A program made the position numbers and the translations under genes. Below the pieces are notes generated by a model. It was not told the DNA's origin, searched no databases, and saw only the letters and a program-made list of their open reading frames with translations. From NCBI GenBank assembly GCA_001829155.1, contig MIAO01000144.1:1-49765 (forward strand): a stretch of DNA of 49,765 nt. Direction: 5' to 3'. Positions 24,157-31,694 of the stretch are shown here, one piece after another; position 1 is the first letter of the stretch; each line of letters opens with the position of its first letter. Source of the stretch: Spirochaetes bacterium GWB1_36_13. Its GTDB lineage: Bacteria; Spirochaetota; GWB1-36-13.

Positions 24157-24507
24157 ATGAGTGAAGAAAAAAAAATAAAAATCAGAAAAACATTCAGTGT
24201 GCATTCTGATTCGTCCAATAAAAAAGAGAATCCGATTAATTCTCAAAAAATTACAAAAAATCTGGAACTCCTTGAGCAAACCGTAAAAAAAATTGAAAAT
24301 AAATACAAAACTTTTGGGTTTCAGGATTCCAAGGAAGAAGAATTTTTTCAAAACAACCAGGGTAAAAATATTACTCTGGAAATCAGCCATCTGGCTAAAC
24401 AGGAAGGCGTATTGGAAGGAATTGATAAATTCAGAATCTGCATCAGTCAAGAAGGGATTAAAAAATATTTTTTTAAACATGCGGTGATTTGTTATTATTC
24501 AAATTAA
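24157..24507 (+). CDS. Hypothetical small protein downstream of xseA
   Basis: A 116-residue protein from the ATG at 24157, which has GGGAGGGG close upstream; the frame is open 45 bases further to a TTG without an RBS. The N-terminus is very basic (EEKKIKIRKTFSV), then a helical stretch (NLELLEQTVKKIENKYKTF) and a C-terminal beta-rich segment. It has a heptad helix of the size of XseB, but lacks the XseB LEEIVERLE and EEGVKL motifs, so I do not call it xseB. It is probably co-transcribed with xseA and the envelope genes after it. Confidence 0.55.
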   Translation: MSEEKKIKIRKTFSVHSDSSNKKENPINSQKITKNLELLEQTVKKIENKYKTFGFQDSKEEEFFQNNQGKNITLEISHLAKQEGVLEGIDKFRICISQEGIKKYFFKHAVICYYSN

Positions 24508-24523
24508 TAAAAAAGGAAATAAA

Positions 24524-24958
24524 ATGAAAAAAATCATATTTTTGTTTATTCTGATATTTCTTCCGATTTTCAGTTTTGCCTCTATGGAACTTGGGGTCAT
24601 TCTCGGAAATCCTACCGGAATCAGCGGAAAATACTCGAATTTTCAGGCAGGTATGGGTTGGGATTTAACCCAGTCCTTTCATTTAAATATTGATTATCTT
24701 TTTTATGATTTAAGTTTTTCAAAGCTTCCTCTTGTTTTTTATGTGGGCGGCGGGGGAACGATGATTGTTCAAACTACAAAAGAAAAAGCTGCCGGAAATG
24801 ATTCTTTTCGCCTTGGAGTCAGGCTCCCTCTCGGTTTATTTTATCAAATTAAAGTGATTCCTTTGAAAGTTTTTTTTGAAGCCGCTCCTGCTTTTTATCT
24901 GATTGAGTCCACAAGAGCCGGTATCGACTGGGGTTTAGGGGTTCGATATGTTTTTTAA
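24524..24958 (+). CDS. Small predicted outer-membrane protein
   Basis: A 144-residue protein with a signal peptide (MKKIIFLFILIFLPIFSFAS). The mature part has short alternating amphipathic strands with glycine turns (ELGVILGNPTGISGKYS, LVFYVGGGGTMIV, FRLGVRLPLGLFYQ) and ends in an aromatic, WGLGVRYVF, as expected of an outer-membrane beta-barrel. The size suggests 6-8 strands. The function is unknown. GGAAATAAA precedes the ATG; the gene overlaps the next by 11 bases. Confidence 0.72.
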   Translation: MKKIIFLFILIFLPIFSFASMELGVILGNPTGISGKYSNFQAGMGWDLTQSFHLNIDYLFYDLSFSKLPLVFYVGGGGTMIVQTTKEKAAGNDSFRLGVRLPLGLFYQIKVIPLKVFFEAAPAFYLIESTRAGIDWGLGVRYVF

Positions 24959-25382
24959 TAAAAAATATGTTATTTTATTTTTTCTGATTCATTCTTTTAT
25001 TTTTGCTCAAAATAACGGGGAAGAAACTTCTAAAAAAGAACCAGAGGTTTTTAACCTGGTCCAGCTGACAGAAGAAAATATTCAGCATTTTCTGGAAGGA
25101 AAAGATTTGGTACTCATTTATTTTTACTCGAAATCCAATCCTGATTCTCTTAAAATGAAAGAAAGTATTAAGAAAATCAAGATAGAAGGCTCTCCTTCTG
25201 TTTTTACTGTCAATCTGGAAACCAATCAGGGGTTAAGGCAGTCTTTCAAGATACAGGATCTTCCTTCTCTTGTGATTCTTAAAAAGAGAAAACTGATTTA
25301 TGGTCTTACCGGTTATATTGACGATCCTGAAGTGCTTTCAGAATTTATCAACAATGGAATCAAAGACAACCTTTATGAATAA
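24948..25382 (+). CDS. Secreted thioredoxin-fold protein lacking the CxxC
   Basis: A 144-residue protein with a signal peptide (VILFFLIHSFIFA). The fold is indicated by LVLIYFYSKSNPDSLKMKE, VFTVNLETNQGLRQSFKIQD and the cis-proline loop LPSLVILKKRKLIYGLTGYI. The position where thioredoxins have WCxxC reads YSKSNPDS, and the mature protein has no cysteine, so it cannot do thiol exchange. It may be a structural or chaperone-like member. Translation overlaps the genes on both sides (11 and 8 bases), indicating a tight operon. Confidence 0.72.
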   Translation: MFFNKKYVILFFLIHSFIFAQNNGEETSKKEPEVFNLVQLTEENIQHFLEGKDLVLIYFYSKSNPDSLKMKESIKKIKIEGSPSVFTVNLETNQGLRQSFKIQDLPSLVILKKRKLIYGLTGYIDDPEVLSEFINNGIKDNLYE

Positions 25383-25986
25383 TATTTTTCATTTTCTCTA
25401 TCTTTCTGAAACACCTTATCTTAAAATTATTCACCGTCTGGGATATCCCAATCTGGAAGCGCTTTCTGAACGCGAAAAAAAAATGATCGATCAATCGATT
25501 GAATCATGCCAGACTATCTGGGAACCTCAGGGAATCATAAAAACCTTTCCTATCCTTGAAGTCAGAGAAAATGAGGTCTTGACTGATTTATTCAGTATTC
25601 CGGGAAAAGATATTGCAAAACTTTTACAAACTTCCTCTTTCGTGAGTCTTTTCGCGGTTACTTCCGGAGAGAAAGCTTTAAAGTTTAAAAACGATTTATT
25701 CGATAAGAAAGAAATAACAAAAGCGGCTATTCTAGATGCTGTTTTATCTGAAATGACAGACTCATTGGCAGAAGAACTCAATAAAAACCTGAAAAGAATG
25801 GCTTCTTTGAAAGCTTATAATTTAACGCGCCGATTCAGTCCCGGATACGGCGATCTTTCTTTAAGTTTTCAAAAAGTTCTTTTGGAAACGCTTGACAGTG
25901 AAAAAATCGGGATTACTTTAAATGAAAAATATATTATGAAACCTGAAAAATCGGTTACAGCGGTGGTCGGATGGACAAAGATTTAA
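25375..25986 (+). CDS. Free-standing MetH activation-domain-like protein
   Basis: A 203-residue protein from the ATG at 25375, chosen because it overlaps the upstream stop by eight bases; the frame is open 75 bases further upstream. The C-terminal half carries the vitamin B12-dependent methionine synthase activation signature: RRFSPGYGDLSLSFQKVLLE, LDSEKIGITLNEKYIMKPEK and SVTAVVG. In MetH this domain binds SAM and lets flavodoxin reactivate cobalamin. Here it is separate from MetH; no metH lies in the window. It may reactivate a MetH or another corrinoid protein in trans. Confidence 0.8.
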   Translation: MNNIFHFLYLSETPYLKIIHRLGYPNLEALSEREKKMIDQSIESCQTIWEPQGIIKTFPILEVRENEVLTDLFSIPGKDIAKLLQTSSFVSLFAVTSGEKALKFKNDLFDKKEITKAAILDAVLSEMTDSLAEELNKNLKRMASLKAYNLTRRFSPGYGDLSLSFQKVLLETLDSEKIGITLNEKYIMKPEKSVTAVVGWTKI

Positions 25987-27005
25987 AAAAAATTTTAAAA
26001 CCTCTTATTTATCTCATTTCTTTAATCATTCTTTTTTCATTTATGATGTATGGGCTTGTGCTCTGGGAAGGGATAGAAGGCGTTACTTTTTTAAAATGCT
26101 GGTACATGCAGATTATTACCTTTTCTACCATAGGGTACGGCGATTTATTTGATTCATTTAAAAGCCAGTCTCTGACTACATTTAACACAATCACTATTTT
26201 CTTTTATATGATTGCAGTTGCTTATGCTGTTTCAAACTTTACCGCATTTTTAATTGAAGGAAGAATGAAACAGTATTTTTTTTATAAAAAAGTATTGAAG
26301 AGGATAAGTAAATTGGAAAATCATTATATTATCTGCGGAATACAGGATATTGGGTATTTTGTGGTTAAGGAACTCCATGAGACCAAGCGCCCTTTTGTGG
26401 TTATTGAAAAAGATTTGAACGAGCTTGAGGCGATTAAAAAAGAAATTCCGGATATTATTGCCATCAACGGCGATGAAACGGATGATACCATATTAATTCA
26501 AGCAGGCATCAAAAACGCAAAGGCATTGATTGCTTCCATTGAAACAGATAAAGACAATTTATTTCTTATTGTTACAGCAAAAGAACTCAATAAAAACATT
26601 GAGATTGCGTCCAAAGTCGTCAATCCTAAGCTGACCAAACGGTTTATTACCGCCGGAGCCAAATACTTTGTTTCTCCTTTTATGATCGGAGGGATGAGAA
26701 TCGCATCCGAGCTGATCCGGCCGCAGGTTGTATCTTTTCTGGATCGGATGCTTCGAAGCAAAAGCGCTGTGGGAGTCAGAGTGGAAGAAGTGGAGATTCC
26801 GGATCAGTCCAAATTTATCGGTAAAAATTTTATAGATGTTTTTAAAGAGTCGGGAATTCTTCCGATATCTTATTATAACCCTGAAAACCAAGATTTTGAA
26901 TATAATCCCGACCCTCATAAAACGATTATTGCTCATATGAAATTAATTTTTATTGCTACTCCGGATCAGCGCATTGCTTTAGAAAAAGCAGTCCATGGGG
27001 TGTAG
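25971..27005 (+). CDS. Two-TM potassium channel with RCK (TrkA-N/C) domains
   Basis: A 344-residue protein. Two membrane helices (about 12-32 and 70-95) flank a pore with the selectivity filter TIGYGD (53-58). An RCK N domain (about 115-235) and RCK C domain (about 255-344) form a gating ring as in MthK/Kch. The Rossmann glycine motif reads CGIQDIG rather than G-x-G-x-x-G, so nucleotide binding may be altered. It overlaps the upstream gene by 16 bases, so its RBS lies inside that gene. It likely controls potassium efflux or uptake. Confidence 0.92.
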   Translation: MDKDLKKILKPLIYLISLIILFSFMMYGLVLWEGIEGVTFLKCWYMQIITFSTIGYGDLFDSFKSQSLTTFNTITIFFYMIAVAYAVSNFTAFLIEGRMKQYFFYKKVLKRISKLENHYIICGIQDIGYFVVKELHETKRPFVVIEKDLNELEAIKKEIPDIIAINGDETDDTILIQAGIKNAKALIASIETDKDNLFLIVTAKELNKNIEIASKVVNPKLTKRFITAGAKYFVSPFMIGGMRIASELIRPQVVSFLDRMLRSKSAVGVRVEEVEIPDQSKFIGKNFIDVFKESGILPISYYNPENQDFEYNPDPHKTIIAHMKLIFIATPDQRIALEKAVHGV

Positions 27006-27080
27006 AAAAAAAGTCTTTCCAAAAAAGTCTTTTTATAGTTAACTTTTATTCACTTTGAAATTATTTTCAGGATAAAAGTG

Positions 27081-28121
27081 ATGAAAAAAAGTTTAAAATA
27101 TATTAAGAGTTTTTTGGTCTTTTTTTTTATTTCAGGCTTAAGCATCGGGGGTATTGCGTTTATTTATAAAAGCCCTCCCGATTTTTCAGGACTTTCGGCG
27201 TTTTCTATCGGCGCGGCATTTTTAATCAGTATTTTGAGTATTTATGTGGAAGGCGAGAGGATGCGGGTGATCGGCATCGCACTCAATAAAAAAATACCGC
27301 TTAAAGCCGCTTTGGAAAGCATTATGGGGCGGGAGCTCTTGTCTGCCATCACTCCTTTGGGCACAGGCGGGCAGCCTCTGGGGATTTATATTTTAAACCG
27401 CTACGGTTTCTCAATCGGGGAATCGGTTACGATATCTTATCTTGAAACTTTCTATACCCTTTTGGTGCTTTTTACGGCTGGAATTGTCAGCCTCATTGTT
27501 TACAGCGAAGTTTTGGAATCAGCTCTTTTATGGGGCTTTTTGGTCTGGAGTTTTGGTTCAATCCTTTATTTTTTCTTTTTTTCTTATTTTTCGATTTCAA
27601 AACCGAGAATTTTGAAAAAAATCGGGCTGAAAATTATTCAGTTTTTATCAAAAATTAAAATTATTAAACCCCACCGTATTTATTCTATCAAACAGCATAT
27701 GATCCGAGAGGTCAAGGTATTTCACACGCATATCAAAGACGCAATCAGGACGCACTGGTTTATCGTGATTCTTCTTTTTATTTTTTCACTCGCTTTTTGG
27801 GTGCTCCGCTTTCTTTCGGTTTATCCGATTGTTTTAGCTTTGGGATATAAAATATCGCTACTTGAACTCATTGCTTATCAAATGATTATTACTTCAGTGA
27901 ATTATTTTTCTGTGACTCCCGGGTCAAGCGGAACTACAGAAGGGCTTGGGTCTGTTTTATTCCGGGTTTTTATTCCTATCGAAGCAATACCCACCTTTAT
28001 CACGCTCTGGAGGTTTTTCAGTTATTATCTGATTATCTTCCTATCCGGCATTGGAAGTTTAAAAATAATCAGATTTTTTATTCAGGAAAAGAAAATTGAA
28101 TCGGATATAAATACAAAATAA
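27081..28121 (+). CDS. YbhN/LPG-synthase-type membrane protein
   Basis: A protein of 346 residues from ATG 27081 (AGGA eight bases upstream); a GTG three bases earlier opens the same frame. It has about eight transmembrane segments and the family signatures EGERMRVIGIAL, MGRELLSAITPLGTGGQPLG and TPGSSGTTEGLGSVLFRVF, typical of the UPF0104/lysylphosphatidylglycerol synthase transmembrane region. Family members act on lipids or polyprenyl-linked sugars at the cytoplasmic membrane; the aminoacyl-transferase domain of MprF is missing. It is followed closely by map. Confidence 0.86.
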   Translation: MKKSLKYIKSFLVFFFISGLSIGGIAFIYKSPPDFSGLSAFSIGAAFLISILSIYVEGERMRVIGIALNKKIPLKAALESIMGRELLSAITPLGTGGQPLGIYILNRYGFSIGESVTISYLETFYTLLVLFTAGIVSLIVYSEVLESALLWGFLVWSFGSILYFFFFSYFSISKPRILKKIGLKIIQFLSKIKIIKPHRIYSIKQHMIREVKVFHTHIKDAIRTHWFIVILLFIFSLAFWVLRFLSVYPIVLALGYKISLLELIAYQMIITSVNYFSVTPGSSGTTEGLGSVLFRVFIPIEAIPTFITLWRFFSYYLIIFLSGIGSLKIIRFFIQEKKIESDINTK

Positions 28122-28133
28122 AAAGGGATTTTT

Positions 28134-28898
28134 ATGATTCGGGAAAAAATAGTTTTAAAAAGTAAAAAAGAACTTGAGATTATGAGAGAGAATGGAAGGG
28201 TCATCGCAGAAATATTTGAAAAAGTCAAAGCTGTTATTGCTCCCGGAATATCAACTTATGATATTGATCAGATAGCCGAAGAATATATGCTTTCTAAAAA
28301 CGGCATTCCTTCTTTTAAAGGTTATGAAGGATATCCGGCCGCCACCTGCATCTCGATTAATGAAGTCGTGATCCATGGAATCCCTGAAAAAAACCGCCTT
28401 CTTCAAGAAGGGGATATTGTCGGGATAGATTTGGGGTTTTTCAGGCAAAACCTTCATGTGGACTCTTCTTTCACTTACCAGATTGGAAAGATTGATCCTT
28501 TAAAAGAAAAACTCTGCGCTGTTACAAAAGAATCCCTCAAGCTGGGAATAGCCAATGCCCGTTCAGGAAAGACATTGTTTGATATTTCAAATGCGATTCA
28601 GACCCATGTGGAGCAGGCTGGTTTTTCAGTGGTCAGAGAATTTGTCGGACATGGTGTGGGTAAAAAACTCCATGAACCTCCCCAAATTCCAAACTACCGT
28701 AAACATGGGCTTTCTAAAATCAGACTCATGCCGGGAATGACTTTAGCCATTGAACCCATGGTCAATACGGGAACGGCGGATATTATTGTCAAAGACGACG
28801 GTTGGACAATCTGTACGGCAGACGGCAAGCCTTCTGCACACTATGAGCATACGGTTGCGATTACAGAAACAGGTCCGTTGATACTGACAGCTTTGTAA
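28134..28898 (+). CDS. map: Type I methionine aminopeptidase
   Basis: A 254-residue protein of the expected size. The five metal ligands and catalytic His are in place: H81 (EVVIHGIP), D99 (VGIDLGF), D110 (LHVDSSF), H173 (FVGHGVG), E207 (AIEPMV) and E238 (AHYEHTV). It removes the initiator methionine from nascent proteins and is normally essential. It lies 12 bases after the membrane protein gene and shortly before a lipoprotein gene. Confidence 0.97.
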   Translation: MIREKIVLKSKKELEIMRENGRVIAEIFEKVKAVIAPGISTYDIDQIAEEYMLSKNGIPSFKGYEGYPAATCISINEVVIHGIPEKNRLLQEGDIVGIDLGFFRQNLHVDSSFTYQIGKIDPLKEKLCAVTKESLKLGIANARSGKTLFDISNAIQTHVEQAGFSVVREFVGHGVGKKLHEPPQIPNYRKHGLSKIRLMPGMTLAIEPMVNTGTADIIVKDDGWTICTADGKPSAHYEHTVAITETGPLILTAL

Positions 28899-28907
28899 TT
28901 GAGATGA

Positions 28908-29618
28908 ATGATGAAAATTCTACTGCTTTCCGGGTTGTTTTTCTTCTCTTCCTGTTCTCTTCTCCCCACTGCGCTTCCTGAGAAAATGCCTGATGATTTT
29001 TTTGTCTATTATCATTTATCGGGCGGGATGCTCGATTATAGTGAAGATTTTAAACTTTCTATCAAAGAAGGGCTTTATCAGGTTTCAGAGGGGGGAAAGA
29101 TGTCCCGTATTGATTTTACATTATCTATTCAAGAATTGCAAAAAATCTATCAGTCTTTTTATCAGAACAGTTTCGACAGGATAGGGACGAGTACTCAGGA
29201 AGTCTATGACAGAGGCGGAGTCTCAATTTCACTTCAGGCAGAAGGAGAATCCTATTTTGTCAGCAATTCCGGGATTTATTTTGTTTCTTCTTTCTCGAAA
29301 GATGATTGGTATCGAATCGTCAGCATGTTTCATGAAAAAATTAGAAATCTCAAAAGAACAAAAGGATTAAAGGTAGAGTTTGTACTGGATGACTCTATCA
29401 AAAATTTGAAAGGATTTTATTTTGGATTAGGAACAGACCCTTTTGCTGAAAAAGTTGGTTTGGATTCTTATGTTTTTTATATTTTAAAAGGTGTTGTTCG
29501 TTTTTATCTTTATTTCGAAGGGATTGGAGGCATATTTCAAAAAAATCTCAATATCCAGAAAGATAGCCGCTTTCGGGTATTGTATCAGAAAGGAAGTGTT
29601 TTCATAGAACCGTTTTAA
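28908..29618 (+). CDS. Hypothetical lipoprotein
   Basis: A 236-residue protein with two adjacent start codons and a lipobox ending at C16 (LSGLFFFSSCSLLP). The mature part is mostly beta-strand with aromatic residues (FFVYYHLSGGMLDYSEDFKL, YVFYILKGVVRFYLYF). I recognise no family. It follows map by ten bases and is followed by a membrane protein gene, so it is likely operonic. Confidence 0.72.
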   Translation: MMKILLLSGLFFFSSCSLLPTALPEKMPDDFFVYYHLSGGMLDYSEDFKLSIKEGLYQVSEGGKMSRIDFTLSIQELQKIYQSFYQNSFDRIGTSTQEVYDRGGVSISLQAEGESYFVSNSGIYFVSSFSKDDWYRIVSMFHEKIRNLKRTKGLKVEFVLDDSIKNLKGFYFGLGTDPFAEKVGLDSYVFYILKGVVRFYLYFEGIGGIFQKNLNIQKDSRFRVLYQKGSVFIEPF

Positions 29619-29630
29619 TGAGGAGGAAGT

Positions 29631-30056
29631 ATGGAAAATGAGATTCGCTGGCATCAGAAGTTTTCTTTTTTTTTCTCTGCCTTTGCGATTGAATTCCTGA
29701 TTATTTTTCTTGGCTGGCGCTATGCCGGAAAATACCATGATTCCGAGGAATCTTTCCTGATCTGGCTTGGAGCGGGAAGTTTTTTTATGATTATTTTTGG
29801 AAGTCTCTGGGATAATTTCGGGAGAAAACTATTGACCGTTATAGGGCTTTTTTTCAGTTGTCTCTTAGGGTTTGCAGGAGGATTAGGGTATTTTGACAGA
29901 GAGTTTTTTCAAAGAGTTTTAAGCGGCTCCTATCTGGATGATATGGCTGCTTTTTTTGTTTTTATTTTCGCTTCCAACCTCCTTGGTTTGCTGCTCGGGT
30001 TCTGGATTCACCATTTAGTCGGAAGCGCCCGGATAAAAAGAGAAAGTATAAAATAA
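29631..30056 (+). CDS. Small integral membrane protein
   Basis: A 141-residue protein with about four hydrophobic helices (about 12-32, 45-63, 67-85 and 103-128) and short charged loops, for example RYAGKYHDSEES. No family recognised. A strong RBS (GAGGAGGAAGT) precedes the ATG. It is the last gene of the plus-strand run and converges with the PilZ gene five bases away, with no obvious terminator hairpin between them. Confidence 0.7.
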   Translation: MENEIRWHQKFSFFFSAFAIEFLIIFLGWRYAGKYHDSEESFLIWLGAGSFFMIIFGSLWDNFGRKLLTVIGLFFSCLLGFAGGLGYFDREFFQRVLSGSYLDDMAAFFVFIFASNLLGLLLGFWIHHLVGSARIKRESIK

Positions 30057-30060
30057 AATT

Positions 30061-30402
30061 TTAAGATAATAGATTCGTTCTCATGGCAGAAATAAAATCA
30101 TTGAGTTCTCGAATCGTTTTAATTTTATCTTTAATGCTTTCGTAATCTATAAATTCAAGCCCGAAAAAGAAAATTCCTGTTTTCTCGCTGACCCAGACAA
30201 TAGTTGCGTCAATTGTAATTTCAGACATCACATTGGTCGGACAGCTGACATGAATCGAGACGCGGTCGTTTTCTTCCCCGATTTTTTTGGAAGAAGCCGC
30301 TTTGATTCCAGTTTCGCTCATATCGCCGATATAAATCGTTTCTCCTTTAATTTCACCGATTAAAAATGCTTCGTCTCTTGATGAATGTCTTCTTTCGCTC
30401 AT
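30061..30402 (-). CDS. PilZ-domain protein
   Basis: A 113-residue single-domain protein. It has both c-di-GMP-binding motifs: RxxxR as R5-HSS-R9 and the (D/N)xSxxG motif as D27-M-S29-E-T-G32. The beta-barrel strands (ITIDATIVWVSEKTGIFFFG) follow, ending with a helical tail. It likely acts as a c-di-GMP receptor adaptor for motility or envelope functions. It stands alone on the minus strand, with an AT-rich leader. Confidence 0.86.
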   Translation of the reverse strand: MSERRHSSRDEAFLIGEIKGETIYIGDMSETGIKAASSKKIGEENDRVSIHVSCPTNVMSEITIDATIVWVSEKTGIFFFGLEFIDYESIKDKIKTIRELNDFISAMRTNLLS

Positions 30403-30516
30403 TTTTTTCCCTGCCTTTCATGTTATATCAAAAGTATTTTTTTTTAAATCTCTATTTTAATTGAAAACAAATAAAGATTTAGATAAATTTAGTTAAAAAT
30501 TTTTTATGAGGAAACA

Positions 30517-30912
30517 ATGAGTAATTATTTTATCGAAGATAAAGATAAAATCAATACGGTTTTAGAAACTGAAACAGAGCTGGAAGGAGAATTGTTTTTT
30601 AAAACTTCTCTTAAGATAAAAGGAAAATTCAGGGGAACAATCCGCACACAGGGACTTCTTTATGTTGAAAAAGACGCCGAGGTCGAAGCGGACATTATTG
30701 CAAAAGATCTTGTGATTTCAGGGATCGTAAAAGGAAATGTGTTGACAACCAATAAAATTGAAATCGAGGCGACAGGAAAACTCTATGGAGATATTAAAAC
30801 CTATAAACTGAAAATAGCGGATGGAGTTTTTTTTGACGGCAACTGCGAGATGCTGAGTCAAGACGAGCTGGAAAAATTAATTCAAACTGAAAATTTGAAA
30901 CCAAATCCGTAA
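30517..30912 (+). CDS. Bactofilin
   Basis: A 131-residue protein in the usual bactofilin size range. The central beta-helix shows repeated short strands (TELEGELFFKTSLKIKGKFR, GTIRTQGLLYVEKDAEVEAD, ISGIVKGNVLTTNKIEIEA, TGKLYGDIKTYKLKIADG), with short unstructured ends. Bactofilins polymerise into membrane-associated filaments that position cell-wall or stalk enzymes. GAGG precedes the ATG. It precedes adk with an 85-base gap. Confidence 0.9.
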   Translation: MSNYFIEDKDKINTVLETETELEGELFFKTSLKIKGKFRGTIRTQGLLYVEKDAEVEADIIAKDLVISGIVKGNVLTTNKIEIEATGKLYGDIKTYKLKIADGVFFDGNCEMLSQDELEKLIQTENLKPNP

Positions 30913-30997
30913 AATTAAAATAAAATTTCTCATTTTGACCTTTTTCTGATTAATTTTGTTTCGATAAAAAATAATTCATTTAATAGAAGGAGAGGCT

Positions 30998-31621
30998 ATG
31001 AAGAAAATTTTTTTAATGGGGCCGCAGGGAGCAGGGAAAGGAACTGTTGCGGCTGTTATCAAAGATAAACTAAAAATCCCTCATATTTCAATGGGAGATA
31101 TTTTCAGAGAAACGGTCAAAAGTAATTCCCCTCTAGGAAACAAATTAAAAGAAATCATGGAAAAGGGCGAACTGGTGCCGATTGAGATTACTGCTCAGAT
31201 GCTGAAAGAGAGATTAAATCAGGAAGACTGTAAAAACGGCTATCTTTTAGACGGTTATCCGAGAAATTTGGAACAGGCTGAAATCCTGGATAATATTCAT
31301 TCGGTAGATAAGGTATTGGTGATTGAAGTGGATAAAAAGATTTCTTTAGAGAGACTGACCAATCGAAGACAATGCAGAAAATGCGGCGCAATTTTTAATA
31401 TTAAAACCATGCCTACCAAAAAAGATAAAGTCTGTGATGCCTGCGGGGGAGAGCTTTATCAAAGAGAAGATGATAAAGAAGAGGCGATTGTGAAAAGACT
31501 TGAAATTTATGATATTGAAACCACACCTTTAATTGAGCGTTATAAAAGCAAAGTAGTCAAAATCAACGGGACATTACCTGTTGATAAAGTGGCGGAAGTG
31601 ATTCTGAATTCTATAAATTAA
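30998..31621 (+). CDS. adk: Adenylate kinase, zinc-containing LID
   Basis: A 207-residue protein with the P-loop GPQGAGKGT (8-16), the AMP-binding region and DGYPRN (85-90), and a long LID carrying four cysteines C126, C129, C146 and C149 (CRKCGAIF, CDACGGEL) that should bind structural zinc. It balances AMP, ADP and ATP. AGGAG precedes the ATG and an intrinsic terminator follows. Confidence 0.97.
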   Translation: MKKIFLMGPQGAGKGTVAAVIKDKLKIPHISMGDIFRETVKSNSPLGNKLKEIMEKGELVPIEITAQMLKERLNQEDCKNGYLLDGYPRNLEQAEILDNIHSVDKVLVIEVDKKISLERLTNRRQCRKCGAIFNIKTMPTKKDKVCDACGGELYQREDDKEEAIVKRLEIYDIETTPLIERYKSKVVKINGTLPVDKVAEVILNSIN

Positions 31622-31630
31622 AAATCAATA

Positions 31631-31672
31631 GGAAGTATCCAAAAAAAATTGGATACTTCCTCTTTTTCTTTT
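31631..31672 (+). terminator. Intrinsic terminator after adk
   Basis: GGAAGTATCC and GGATACTTCC form a perfect 10-bp stem with an A-rich loop, followed by TCTTTTTCTTTT. It lies between convergent genes. Confidence 0.88.
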
Positions 31673-31694
31673 AATTGATTCTTAGAAATTGAAA

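Noticed and set aside
24112-24507. xseB (exonuclease VII small subunit) next to xseA
   Set aside because: The size and a helical stretch are suggestive, but the XseB motifs are not present.
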